A DNA stretch of 54,174 nucleotides from an uncultured Collinsella sp. (GTDB taxonomy: Bacteria; Actinomycetota; Coriobacteriia; Coriobacteriales; Coriobacteriaceae), in contig UQKY01000009.1 of assembly GCA_900541785.1 (NCBI GenBank), forward strand, positions 1-54,174, written 5' to 3'. Positions 7,542 through 15,409 of this stretch are shown here, piece by piece. Made by a program: the position numbers and the translations under genes. The first letter of the stretch is position 1, and every line of letters begins with the position of its first letter. Under the pieces are notes generated by a model. That model saw only the letters and a program-made list of their open reading frames with translations, was not told where the DNA came from and searched no databases.

Positions 7542-8861
7542 CTAGCACACCTGCGTTTTGCCGATCATGATGTTGAGGATCTCGACGTCGGTATCTTTCA
7601 TGCCCACGCGGCCTACGTAGCCCATGCTGGCAATCGTCTGCTCGACGGTATCCTGGATCAGGCCCTCGCCGGCACGGAAGCCGCGGCCCTGCATGGCCAT
7701 ATCGTGGCCCAGAATCGCCGCATCAACGGCAGCCGAGATCTTGGCGGCACAGCTCGCCTTGGCGCCGTCGCACACGATGCCGCCCACGTTGCCAAGCGTA
7801 TTCGAGACCGTCGCGCCAATCTGCTCGCGCGTGCCACCGCACAGCCAGGTAATCGCAGCGCCGGCACCGCACGCGGCGCAAATAGCACCGCAAAACGCCG
7901 AGAGCGCACCAATATAGCTCTTGATATGCACGGCGATAAGATCGGACAGCATCACGGCGCGCACCAGGCGCTCGTGGTCGCAGCGCAGGTACTCGGCATA
8001 CTCCATGACGGGCAATGCGCAGGTAATGCCTTGATTGCCCGAGCCGCACACAATGGCGACCGGCAGCGCGCAGCCGTTCATGCGGGCGTCGGACCCGGCG
8101 GCCGCACGGGCACGGGCACGGCAGGCGACGTCATCGGCACGAGCACCCAGCAGCGTACGACCCACCTCGGCGCCCCAAGCGTGCGCAAGGCCCTCGGCAC
8201 TGATCGCGCCATTCAGCTCAATCTGACGCTCAACGGCAGCGCGGGCGTCCTCAATGTCGCCGTCCTCGATAAAGTCAATGATGGACTCAATCGACATGGG
8301 CGTGTCGGCCTTATCCGCCGCTCGCTCGGCCACCACACGCTCGGCGCAGGCGGCACACTCCCCCGCCGACTTGCCGCATACCGGAATACCGTCGAGCGTA
8401 TGGCACGTGACGTTGGTGTGGTGGTCGGTAATCTCGACGACCGCGGTATGGCCCCCGGCCGTCGCAGCCACCTTGATGTAGAGGTTGGGCACACCCTCGA
8501 CAAGCGATACATCGCAGTAGTCGGCGTCGGCGAGGAGCTCGGCCACACGTGCACGGTCTTCATCGTTAACGCTCTCAAGCACCTCGAGCGCGCTCTTGGC
8601 GTCGCCGCCCACGGCACCCAGCACGGCCGCGGCTTCAATACCGTGCATGCCGCCCGAGTTGGGCACGGTCACGCTCTTAACGTTCTTGATGATGTTGCCC
8701 GAGCAGGCAACGTCCATATGATCGGGTTCGCAACCGAGCGTCTGGCTCGCCAACGCCGCTGCATAGGCAACGGCGATGGGCTCGGTGCAGCCGAGTGCGC
8801 AGACAAGCTCGCGGTTCAAAACATCGCAAAACGCGGCATCGCGAAGGGAATCGGTAGGCAT
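7542..8861 (-). CDS. cyuA: L-cysteine desulfidase / UPF0597 protein (CyuA-like)
   Basis: Expected to break L-cysteine into pyruvate, ammonia and sulfide with a [4Fe-4S] cluster, as CyuA and archaeal cysteine desulfidase do; related to the alpha chain of Fe-S serine dehydratases. At 439 residues it has the family length. Visible family blocks are LGCTEPIAVAYA near residue 24, CSGNIIKN, GSGNQGITCALPV, and cluster-type cysteines in SAFCGAICAACG and GGIVCDGAKASCA. An AGGAGA site lies six bases before the ATG. It is a lone gene with no cysteine transporter (cyuP) next to it. A serine or other amino acid could also be the substrate. The 270 bases to rpiB contain only promoter-type sequence. Confidence 0.85.
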   Translation of the reverse strand: MPTDSLRDAAFCDVLNRELVCALGCTEPIAVAYAAALASQTLGCEPDHMDVACSGNIIKNVKSVTVPNSGGMHGIEAAAVLGAVGGDAKSALEVLESVNDEDRARVAELLADADYCDVSLVEGVPNLYIKVAATAGGHTAVVEITDHHTNVTCHTLDGIPVCGKSAGECAACAERVVAERAADKADTPMSIESIIDFIEDGDIEDARAAVERQIELNGAISAEGLAHAWGAEVGRTLLGARADDVACRARARAAAGSDARMNGCALPVAIVCGSGNQGITCALPVMEYAEYLRCDHERLVRAVMLSDLIAVHIKSYIGALSAFCGAICAACGAGAAITWLCGGTREQIGATVSNTLGNVGGIVCDGAKASCAAKISAAVDAAILGHDMAMQGRGFRAGEGLIQDTVEQTIASMGYVGRVGMKDTDVEILNIMIGKTQVC

Positions 8862-9132
8862 AGGTATCTCCTACTTGTATAACGGCTAGGCTCTCAATAA
8901 TAGTTAGCTCTTTTATTTGATAACAATGCATCAAAAACCGCAACCATGGTTCCGGTAGACGGCGTTCAGGCGCAAACTGGCGGCATTCATTCATGAGAAG
9001 CCGGTCTTGGTGCATGCTAAAGCGTTTGACCAAAAAACGCCCGAGCGTTTACGCAAAAGTCGCGCTATCATGCAGTCGAAAGCGGTAAACACCTTTAGCA
9101 TTTGCGCCGCACAGAACAGAGAGGAACCATCT

Positions 9133-9600
9133 ATGAAGATCGGTATCGGTAACGATCACGCCGCCGTCGAGCTCAAGAACATCATCTCCGAGCACCTGAA
9201 GGAGCGCGGCTGCGAGGTCGTGAACTTTGGCACCGACACCTCCGAGAGCTTTGACTACCCCATCGCCGGCTACAAGGTGGGTAAGGCCGTTGCCAATGGC
9301 GATGTTGACCTGGGCATCCTGATCTGCGGCACCGGCGTCGGGATCAGCCTGGCTGCCAACAAGGTCGAGGGCGTACGCGCCGTCGTGTGCTCCGAGCCCT
9401 TCAGCGCCAAGCTCTCCCGTATGCACAACAACACCAACGTGCTCGCCTTTGGTGCTCGCGTCGTGGGCTCCGAGCTCGCCAAGATGATCGTCGACGAGTG
9501 GCTCGACGCCGAGTTTGAGGGCGGCCGCCACGAGCGTCGCGTCAATCTCCTCAACGAGATCGACCAGACCCGTGGACTCAAGGTCGTCGACGAGGCTTAA
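9133..9600 (+). CDS. rpiB: Ribose-5-phosphate isomerase B
   Basis: Interconverts ribose 5-phosphate and ribulose 5-phosphate in the pentose phosphate pathway, in the cytoplasm. The 155 residues show the RpiB/LacAB fold signature: GNDHAAVELK at the N-terminus, the catalytic cysteine in ILICGTGVGISLAANK, and RMHNNTNVLAFGARVVG. An allose- or galactose-6-phosphate isomerase is possible but RpiB is the standard assignment for a single lone copy. The start follows GAGGAA by about seven bases; the frame stays open upstream to 9007 without a better site. A strong terminator follows. Confidence 0.93.
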   Translation: MKIGIGNDHAAVELKNIISEHLKERGCEVVNFGTDTSESFDYPIAGYKVGKAVANGDVDLGILICGTGVGISLAANKVEGVRAVVCSEPFSAKLSRMHNNTNVLAFGARVVGSELAKMIVDEWLDAEFEGGRHERRVNLLNEIDQTRGLKVVDEA

Positions 9601-9627
9601 AGACCCACAAAGCCATACGCTAACGCC

Positions 9628-9666
9628 AGCCCCCGCCCGGAAGAAACATCTGGGCGGGGGCTCTTT
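9628..9666 (+). terminator. Intrinsic terminator of rpiB
   Basis: Perfect 11-bp stem AGCCCCCGCCC / GGGCGGGGGCT (9628-9638 and 9652-9662) with a 13-base loop, followed by CTTTA. Confidence 0.85.
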
Positions 9667-9698
9667 AGTAGATTTCTAGGCGTTTACCAAAAATCTAC
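9667..9698. repeat. GTAGATTT inverted repeat, copy A
   Basis: AGTAGATTT and AAATCTACT face each other across about 14 bases, between the rpiB and ndk terminators. An inverted repeat of the same sequence, GTAGATTT..AAATCTAC, occurs at 29964-29993. Confidence 0.6.
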
Positions 9699-9701
9699 TG
9701 G

Positions 9702-9739
9702 AATAAAAAGGGCGCCGCGGATGGAGTTCCGCGGCGCCC
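9702..9739 (-). terminator. Intrinsic terminator of ndk
   Basis: Minus-strand stem GGGCGCCGCGG / CCGCGGCGCCC (11 bp, eight-base loop) followed by TTTTTATT, 39 bases past the ndk stop. Confidence 0.92.
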
Positions 9740-9777
9740 AAGCCACACGCTAACAGCTTTAAGGAGTCAAAGCTGGT

Positions 9778-10182
9778 TTAGCCAAAGAAGCGCTTAATCT
9801 CGATCTCGGCGTTCTCCAAGCAGTCGGAGCCGTGAATCACGTTAGCGTTGACATCGACAGCGAAGTCGCCGCGAATGGTGCCGGGGGCAGCATCAAGCGG
9901 GTTGGTAGCGCCCATAAGGGTGCGCATCTTGGAGACAGCGGAGAGACCGGAAACGACCATCTTGACGACCGGACCGCTCGTCATAAAGTCACAAAGACCG
10001 CCAAAGAAGGGCTTGTCGGCCAGATGGGCGTAGTGCTCCTCGACGGTAGCACGCTCGAGCGTGGTCATCTCCATGCGCTCGATGACAAGGCCGCTGCGCT
10101 CAATGCGAGCAACGATCTCGCCGATCTTGCGGTCGCGCACCGCGTCGGGCTTAATCATGATGAAGGTCTTCTCGATAGCCAT
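9778..10182 (-). CDS. ndk: Nucleoside diphosphate kinase
   Basis: Moves the gamma phosphate of ATP to other (deoxy)nucleoside diphosphates through a phosphohistidine, balancing the NTP pools. The 134 residues are the usual length. MAIEKTFIMIKPDAV is the typical N-terminus, and the active-site histidine is in NVIHGSDCLENAEIEI. The frame extends 14 codons further upstream, but homology and the GAAAGG site nine bases before the ATG fix this start. It is a single-gene unit with its own terminator. The promoter region contains the tandem repeat at 10285-10316. Confidence 0.95.
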   Translation of the reverse strand: MAIEKTFIMIKPDAVRDRKIGEIVARIERSGLVIERMEMTTLERATVEEHYAHLADKPFFGGLCDFMTSGPVVKMVVSGLSAVSKMRTLMGATNPLDAAPGTIRGDFAVDVNANVIHGSDCLENAEIEIKRFFG

Positions 10183-10284
10183 AGGGTAGCCTTTCAAGTA
10201 GGTTCGCGCGTGCCCAAGTCCCATTCCGGCACTCGCCTGGACTGCATCGTAACAGAGTTTTAGCTGCTGTTAAACAAAAAGCTG

Positions 10285-10316
10285 TTTATTAAAACGTTAC
10301 AATTTATTAAAACGTT
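10285..10316. repeat. Tandem 14-bp repeat upstream of ndk
   Basis: TTTATTAAAACGTT occurs twice exactly (10285-10298 and 10303-10316), 18 bases apart, in an AT-rich patch about 100 bases upstream of ndk. It could be a tandem operator or two promoter elements; read on the minus strand each copy gives AACGTTTTAATAAA. The rest of the 10183-10568 gap holds the argH terminator and nothing else I can support. Confidence 0.55.
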
Positions 10317-10482
10317 CCATATGTGTCACTTCTGTTTTGAAGCCCGATTAGAGTACCATCCGACCGCGCATCAACCGCACCGAACCGAGCGGACGGTCGG
10401 TTGCCGCCCGTGAACGTACCCCCTTCACAACCTGCCCAAAGGTCCTACAGAAGTTCTCGACAAGCCCCTTCCCCATTGCAAC

Positions 10483-10516
10483 AAAATACGGGCGTCCGCA
10501 GCAGCAGACGCCCGTA
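10483..10516 (-). terminator. Intrinsic terminator of argH
   Basis: Minus-strand stem ACGGGCGTC / GACGCCCGT with an 11-base loop followed by ATTTTGTT, about 53 bases past the argH stop. In plus-strand reading the hairpin is followed by A-rich sequence, so it serves the minus strand. Confidence 0.8.
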
Positions 10517-10568
10517 AAAACAAAAAACGATTTATAAATAAATGGCCAAAGCAGATTCAACTAAACCC

Positions 10569-11999
10569 TTACTTTGCCCCGTGGCCCATCTCGACGACCT
10601 TGGTCAGCGATCCAAGCACGCCTTCGTCGTCGACGAGTTGTGCCTGGGCACGCTGCAGCTGCACGGCAACGGCGGCAGGGGCGGTACCGCCCTCGGTCGT
10701 GCGCGCGGCGACAATCGACGGGATGTCGAGCGCCTCGGTAATATCGTGCTCAAAGAGCGGGCTTGCCTCTTGGAACACCTCAAACGGCAGGTCCTCAAGA
10801 TTGCAGCCGCGCTTCTCGCACATCAGGACCAAATGGCCCACCACGGCGTGTGCCTCGCGGAACGGCAGGCCACGCTTGGCCAGGTAATCGGCAACATCGG
10901 TGGCGGCAAGGTGTCCCACGCCGCACTCGCGCGCCATGGCATCCTCGTTGACGGTCCAGGTCGAAATCATACCGGCCATAACGGACAGGCACTGCATGAG
11001 CGTATGGGCGGTATCGAGCGCACCCGCCTTGTCCTCCTGCAAGTCCTTGTTATAAGCGAGCGGCAGGCCCTTCATGGTCACGAGCAACTGCACCAGGTTG
11101 CCATAGACTCGGCCGCTCTTGCCGCGGATAAGCTCGGCAAAATCGGGGTTCTTCTTCTGCGGCATGATGGACGAGCCAGTGGAGTACGAGTCGGAAAGCG
11201 TGATAAAGCCAAATTCGGAGCTCGACCACAGCACGATCTCCTCGGAAAGACGCGACAAGTGCATCGCCATGACAGAGCCGGCGTAATGCAGGTCAAGGAG
11301 GAAATCACGGTCGGAAACCGCATCGAGCGAGTTAGGAATCACGCCCGCAAAGCCAAGTTCGGCAGCCGTCATCTGACGATCGAGCGGATAGCTCGTACCG
11401 GCAAGCGCAGCAGCGCCCAGCGGGCAGTTGTCGGCAGCATCAAAGGCGGCCTTCAGGCGTGTAAAGTCGCGCGCGAACATCCAAGAATACGCCAGCAGAT
11501 GATGCGACAGCAGCACGGGCTGAGCATGCTGCATGTGCGTGTAGCCCGGCAGAATCACCTTGTCGTACTGTTTGGCCGCATCCACCAGCACATGGCGCAG
11601 CTCAAGATTGGCCTCCATGAGCTCCTTGGCCAGTGCCTTGACGCCCAGGCGTGTATCGGTCGCAACCTGGTCGTTGCGCGAACGCCCGGTATGCAGGCGC
11701 TTACCGGCCTCGCCGATACGGCGCGTCAGCTCGCTCTCGATGGACATATGAATGTCCTCATCGTTGATGTCGAAGGTGAAGTTGCCGGCATCGATATCCT
11801 GCTCGATTGCGGTCAGACCCTCGGCAATCGCCTGCTCGTCCTCGGCACTGATGATGCCCTGGGCCGCCAGCATCTTGGCATGCGCCTTAGAGCCGGCGAT
11901 ATCCTGCTTATAGAGATGTTTGTCGACCGGCAGCGACGCGCCAAACTCCTGCGTGACCTCGGCCACGCCCGCCTCAAAACGACCGCCCCAAAGAGCCAT
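10569..11999 (-). CDS. argH: Argininosuccinate lyase
   Basis: Last step of arginine synthesis: argininosuccinate to arginine and fumarate. The 476 residues include the N-terminal MALWGGRFEAG typical of ArgH, TGRSRNDQVATDTRL (second conserved region) and the superfamily signature GSSIMPQKKNPD, whose flexible loop carries the catalytic serine. The open frame runs 25 codons further upstream, but the GGAGAAAGGGGA site about seven bases before this ATG and the family N-terminus fix the start. It lies downstream of argG and a small ORF on the same strand and has its own terminator. Confidence 0.95.
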   Translation of the reverse strand: MALWGGRFEAGVAEVTQEFGASLPVDKHLYKQDIAGSKAHAKMLAAQGIISAEDEQAIAEGLTAIEQDIDAGNFTFDINDEDIHMSIESELTRRIGEAGKRLHTGRSRNDQVATDTRLGVKALAKELMEANLELRHVLVDAAKQYDKVILPGYTHMQHAQPVLLSHHLLAYSWMFARDFTRLKAAFDAADNCPLGAAALAGTSYPLDRQMTAAELGFAGVIPNSLDAVSDRDFLLDLHYAGSVMAMHLSRLSEEIVLWSSSEFGFITLSDSYSTGSSIMPQKKNPDFAELIRGKSGRVYGNLVQLLVTMKGLPLAYNKDLQEDKAGALDTAHTLMQCLSVMAGMISTWTVNEDAMARECGVGHLAATDVADYLAKRGLPFREAHAVVGHLVLMCEKRGCNLEDLPFEVFQEASPLFEHDITEALDIPSIVAARTTEGGTAPAAVAVQLQRAQAQLVDDEGVLGSLTKVVEMGHGAK

Positions 12000-12117
12000 G
12001 GAACCGTCCCCTTTCTCCAAATACCAAAACAAGCGCCCAAAGCAATGCGCCATATCGCTAAAGCGATTTTTCAACCGCTAGTTTTACACATTCCCCACCG
12101 TGTGCGGAGCCATGTAG

Positions 12118-12288
12118 CTAATTTGCAAAGAAGTGACGCGCCATGCACTTGGCGCCCAACGTCTCCCTCCGGATGTTGCCCTGCGAACCATCGATCCAGG
12201 CCTTCAGGCTCATAGGAACGTCCTCGACCTTTGCAGCATCGAACTCGGGCGCGAGGGCAAGTAAAGCATGCGCGAAAGCATTGAACAT
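12118..12288 (-). CDS. Small ORF between argG and argH, 56 residues
   Basis: An open frame of 56 residues not resembling any family I know. It starts with ATG eight bases after a strong GAGGAG site, has GC-rich third positions like its neighbours, and lies 118 bases upstream of argH and 235 bases past argG, same strand. The N-terminal part (residues 1-14, MFNAFAHALLALAP) could form a short amphipathic helix; the C-terminal half is basic and ends in CMARHFFAN. No catalytic motif is seen. It may be a small protein linked to arginine synthesis, or a leader that affects argH expression. Coding status rests on the ribosome site and composition only. Confidence 0.55.
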   Translation of the reverse strand: MFNAFAHALLALAPEFDAAKVEDVPMSLKAWIDGSQGNIRRETLGAKCMARHFFAN

Positions 12289-12339
12289 AATGGATACTCC
12301 TCATATATATAGGCGCAGAGCCGCCAAATTGATAGAAGG

Positions 12340-12367
12340 AGCCCCGCCGGACAACCCCGGCGGGGCT
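12340..12367 (-). terminator. Hairpin between argG and the small ORF
   Basis: Perfect 11-bp stem AGCCCCGCCGG / CCGGCGGGGCT with a six-base loop, followed on the minus strand by CCTTCTATC rather than a clean T-run. It may be a weak or partial terminator that reduces read-through from argG. Confidence 0.45.
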
Positions 12368-12523
12368 CGGACTCAGCCGCAGACGCGGCATCATATATGC
12401 GGGCGGAACGTAGGGGCCACCGATGTTAAGAAGTGTCAGCAAGCATAACGAAAGGTAGGGACCCCGTGCGCCCGTTTTGTATCACGCGGATGGGCCGCGC
12501 GGATACCAAGGGAAGGAAAAGCC

Positions 12524-13750
12524 TTAGGCCTGGGCGGCGGCAGAGCTGGGACCCTGGACCTTTGCCCACGTCTTGAGCGACAGCGTATCGATCTCGATAA
12601 AGCCGGCGCTGGCCTTCTCGTCAAACGTGGTGTCGCGGTCGTAGGTAGCCAGACCGTAGTCGTAGAGGCTGAAGGGGCTCTTGCGGCCGACGACATGGCA
12701 GTTGCCCTTAAAGAACTTCAGGCGGACGGTGCCGGTCACGAACTTCTGGGTGTCGGCCATAAAGGCGTCGAGCGCGTTCTTGAGCGGGCTGTACCACTGG
12801 CCGTTATACACGGCGGTGGCCCAATCCTGCTCGAGCTTGATCTTGGTCTTGAGCAAGTCGCCCTCGACGCAAATGTCCTCGAGCGCCTTGTGGGCGGTGA
12901 TGAGCGTCAGGGCGCCGGGAACCTCATAGCACTCGCGGCTCTTGAGGCCCACCAGACGGTCCTCAACCAGGTCGAGACGGCCAAAGCCGTTGTCGCCGGA
13001 AATCTTGTTGAGGGCGATGACGATCTCGGAGAGCTTCATCTTCTTGCCGTCGACGGCGACGGGCTTGCCGGCCTCAAACTCAATCTCGGTATACGTCGGG
13101 GTGTCGGGCGTGTCTTCGGGATTCTTGGTCATAACCCAAGCGTCGTCGAGCGGCTCGTTCCAGGGATCCTCCAGGTGGCCGCACTCAATGGCACGACCCC
13201 ACAGGTTGTCGTCAATGGAATAAGGGTTATCGTTGGCACCCTCGGGAACCGGCACGTTGTGGGCGTGGGCATAGGCGACCTCGTCGGGACGGCACTTCAG
13301 ATCCCACTCGCGAACCGGGGCGATGACCTTAAGCTCGGGATCGAGGGCCTTGACGGCAGCCTCAAAACGAACCTGGTCGTTACCCTTGCCGGTGCAGCCG
13401 TGGGCGACGTAGGTCGCGCCAAACTCGTGGGCAACCTCGACAAGCTTCTTGGCAAGCAGCGGGCGAGACAGAGCGGAGAGCAGCGGGTATTTGTTCTCGT
13501 ACATGGAGTTTGCGGCGATGGCCTTAGTCAGGAACTCATCGGAGAACTCGTCGCGCAGGTCGAGCACCTGGCAATCGAGAACGCCCAGGTCAAGCGCCTT
13601 CTGCTTCTTGGCGTCCAGGCCGGTCTCCTCCTGGCCCACATTGCCGCAGACGCAAACGACATCGAGATTCTTCTCGTCCTGGAGCCACTTGACACATACA
13701 GATGTATCAAGACCGCCGGAATATGCGAGAACGACTTTTTCCTTGCTCAT
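12524..13750 (-). CDS. argG: Argininosuccinate synthase
   Basis: Joins citrulline and aspartate with ATP to give argininosuccinate, the step before ArgH. The 408 residues are the usual length. The N-type ATP pyrophosphatase P-loop is AYSGGLDTS near residue 10, and the citrulline/aspartate region reads ATYVAHGCTGKGNDQVRFE near residues 110-128. GAAAGGA lies about eight bases before the ATG. It is transcribed toward argH. Arginine genes for earlier steps (argCJBDF) are not in the window. Confidence 0.96.
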   Translation of the reverse strand: MSKEKVVLAYSGGLDTSVCVKWLQDEKNLDVVCVCGNVGQEETGLDAKKQKALDLGVLDCQVLDLRDEFSDEFLTKAIAANSMYENKYPLLSALSRPLLAKKLVEVAHEFGATYVAHGCTGKGNDQVRFEAAVKALDPELKVIAPVREWDLKCRPDEVAYAHAHNVPVPEGANDNPYSIDDNLWGRAIECGHLEDPWNEPLDDAWVMTKNPEDTPDTPTYTEIEFEAGKPVAVDGKKMKLSEIVIALNKISGDNGFGRLDLVEDRLVGLKSRECYEVPGALTLITAHKALEDICVEGDLLKTKIKLEQDWATAVYNGQWYSPLKNALDAFMADTQKFVTGTVRLKFFKGNCHVVGRKSPFSLYDYGLATYDRDTTFDEKASAGFIEIDTLSLKTWAKVQGPSSAAAQA

Positions 13751-14304
13751 GGCTGTTTCCTTTCGCCCTTGGTAGCTAGTTAGAACATCGGTCAGTTGCA
13801 AGTCATTTCAAGGTCATATACCGTGCAATATCAGGTTAAATAGCAAAAATCAGCACATACATGCCCTAGAAACATGCAGCAATGTCGTGCTAAAACCCAA
13901 CGACCTCAAAATGACTCTGTTGAGGCAATTCGCCCCATGCGGACAGAGACGATTGTTATCGTCGTCGGGAAATTGCGTGCTGGCGTCGGATGGCATTGTC
14001 TGCAGTAGTGATGATCTTTACGAACTGCATCTGCCTCTCCTTTCACCTATCGCCGGGCGCAATTCAAATATCGTAAACGGCACCTTTTCCTCGGTAAGCG
14101 GCTCTTTTGCCGTCTCCGTTTTCGATGGTCGCTATATTACGCTAAAGTGCCCGCAGCACAAGCGACAAATTCAAATTTCTGAAAAGTTTTTTCATTACTT
14201 TGTGAAGCGTGGTGCAAATACGCTCCGTTCCTGCGACAATACGCTCGGTTACTGGTTGATGGTTATAACGTCTGAAACAATTTCGAAACGAAAGGCGCGC
14301 TTTT
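13751..14304. other. Divergent intergenic region, argG / Cof phosphatase
   Basis: About 550 bases, clearly AT-richer than its surroundings, between two diverging genes, so it must hold both promoters. A plus-strand frame (13887-14345) can be translated but overlaps the next gene, has atypical codon use and no good ribosome site, so it was not called. I could not pick out an ArgR box with confidence. Confidence 0.5.
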
Positions 14305-15132
14305 ATGCAAACTTACGAATCGGACACCAATATCGGCAGCATTAAGATTCTCGCCGTTGATATGGACAAGACGCTGCTCACCGACGAGCGCGTGTTGCCG
14401 CAGGGTCTTGATGAGCGCCTGGACAAGCTCGCCGACGCCGGCATCGTGTTCTGCCCCGCCAGCGGACGTCCAGCCCCCAAGCTCGAGGAGATGTTCGAGA
14501 GCATCAAGAACCGCCTCGCCTTTTGTCCCGACAACGGAGCCTGCGTCATCTATCGCGGCAACTATATCTATAAGAGCAACATCGATGTGGCGCTGTATCA
14601 GCAGGTGCTCGCTCGTGCCTCGGAGGACCCGCGCGCCGTTCCCGTCCTGTGCTGCTACGACGAGTTCTACGTGCTTGCCCGCGACCATCAGTACCACGAC
14701 GAGATCAGCGTGTACTACAACACGATCAACTACGTCGACACCTTTGAGGGCATTGATTTCGAGTCCAACAAGATTTCGGTCTTCTTCCCCGGCTACGACG
14801 CCGAGCCCGCTTTCCGCGAGACCTATAGCCCCGAGTTCTCGGACAAGCTCTACGTCACCAACGCCGGGCGCGAGTGGATCGACTTTATGAACCTGGGTGT
14901 CGACAAGGGCGCCGGCGTCGCGCATCTGTGCGAGCACCTGGGCATCGATATTGCCGACGCCGCCGCCGTGGGCGATACCTACAACGACATCCCCATGCTC
15001 GAGCGCGTCGGTCACAGCTTTATCGTGGACAATGCCGAGGAGCATATGAACGCGCACGCCAAGTGGCGCATTCCGAGCAACAACGACGGGGGCGTACTGA
15101 CGCTCATCGACGCCATCTTGGCGGCTCGGTAA
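14305..15132 (+). CDS. Cof-type HAD phosphatase
   Basis: Haloacid dehalogenase hydrolase of the Cof/IIB class, 275 residues, which typically removes phosphate from sugar phosphates or flavin and vitamin precursors. Motif I is AVDMDKTLL with D19 as nucleophile and D21 as acid, motif II is FCPASGRP, the lysine of motif III is in GVDKGAGV, and motif IV is VGDTYNDIPML. The C2B cap lies between motifs II and III (about residues 85-195). GAAAGG lies about ten bases before the ATG. Substrate not predictable. A long inverted repeat follows the gene. Confidence 0.88.
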   Translation: MQTYESDTNIGSIKILAVDMDKTLLTDERVLPQGLDERLDKLADAGIVFCPASGRPAPKLEEMFESIKNRLAFCPDNGACVIYRGNYIYKSNIDVALYQQVLARASEDPRAVPVLCCYDEFYVLARDHQYHDEISVYYNTINYVDTFEGIDFESNKISVFFPGYDAEPAFRETYSPEFSDKLYVTNAGREWIDFMNLGVDKGAGVAHLCEHLGIDIADAAAVGDTYNDIPMLERVGHSFIVDNAEEHMNAHAKWRIPSNNDGGVLTLIDAILAAR

Positions 15133-15143
15133 CGTGGCTCGTC

Positions 15144-15273
15144 GGACCTGGCCGGGCGAGGCGGGTAAGTTTTTCGCTCGGTCAGGTCCTGGGCTCGCTC
15201 GGAAAGCACATTAAGTGCTTTCCGGCTCGTGCGGAATCTACGAAAAACTTACCCGCCTCGCCCGGCCAGGTCC
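15144..15273. repeat. Long inverted repeat with 33-bp perfect arms
   Basis: Arms 15144-15176 and 15241-15273 are exact reverse complements over 33 bases, starting GGACCTGGCCGGGCG. The 64-base interior contains a second palindrome, CGGAAAGCAC / GTGCTTTCCG (about 15200-15224). It lies between the ends of the converging Cof phosphatase and polA genes. In RNA it would form a very stable nested hairpin. It has no transposase gene and no clean T-run, so it may be a repeat element more than a terminator. Confidence 0.85.
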
Positions 15274-15342
15274 TTGGGTAACTTGCTTGCCGTCTGGGTG
15301 GCGTCTTGGCGCCTAGATACTTTGGCTGAATTTAATTGAACG

Positions 15343-15374
15343 AAGGACGCTCCTTGTTGATGAGGGGCGTCCTT
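15343..15374. terminator. Hairpin near the polA 3' end
   Basis: AAGGACGC (15343-15350) pairs with GCGTCCTT (15367-15374) across a 16-base loop, 35 bases past the polA stop. Both flanks are only weakly T-rich in the relevant direction. The surrounding 15296-15410 is unusually G/T-rich on the plus strand and contains TACTTTGG twice. Confidence 0.5.
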
Positions 15375-15409
15375 CTGGTTTTGGTTACTTTGGAATTGTG
15401 GGTGCTTCC

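Noticed and set aside
12071..12442. 123-residue minus-strand frame between argG and argH
   Set aside because: It runs through the hairpin at 12340-12367 and overlaps the small ORF with the better ribosome site in another frame; residue composition is Arg/Cys-rich as in shadows.
13887..14345. 152-residue frame upstream of the Cof phosphatase
   Set aside because: It overlaps the start of the real gene, lacks a ribosome site, and its composition matches the AT-richer intergenic DNA.
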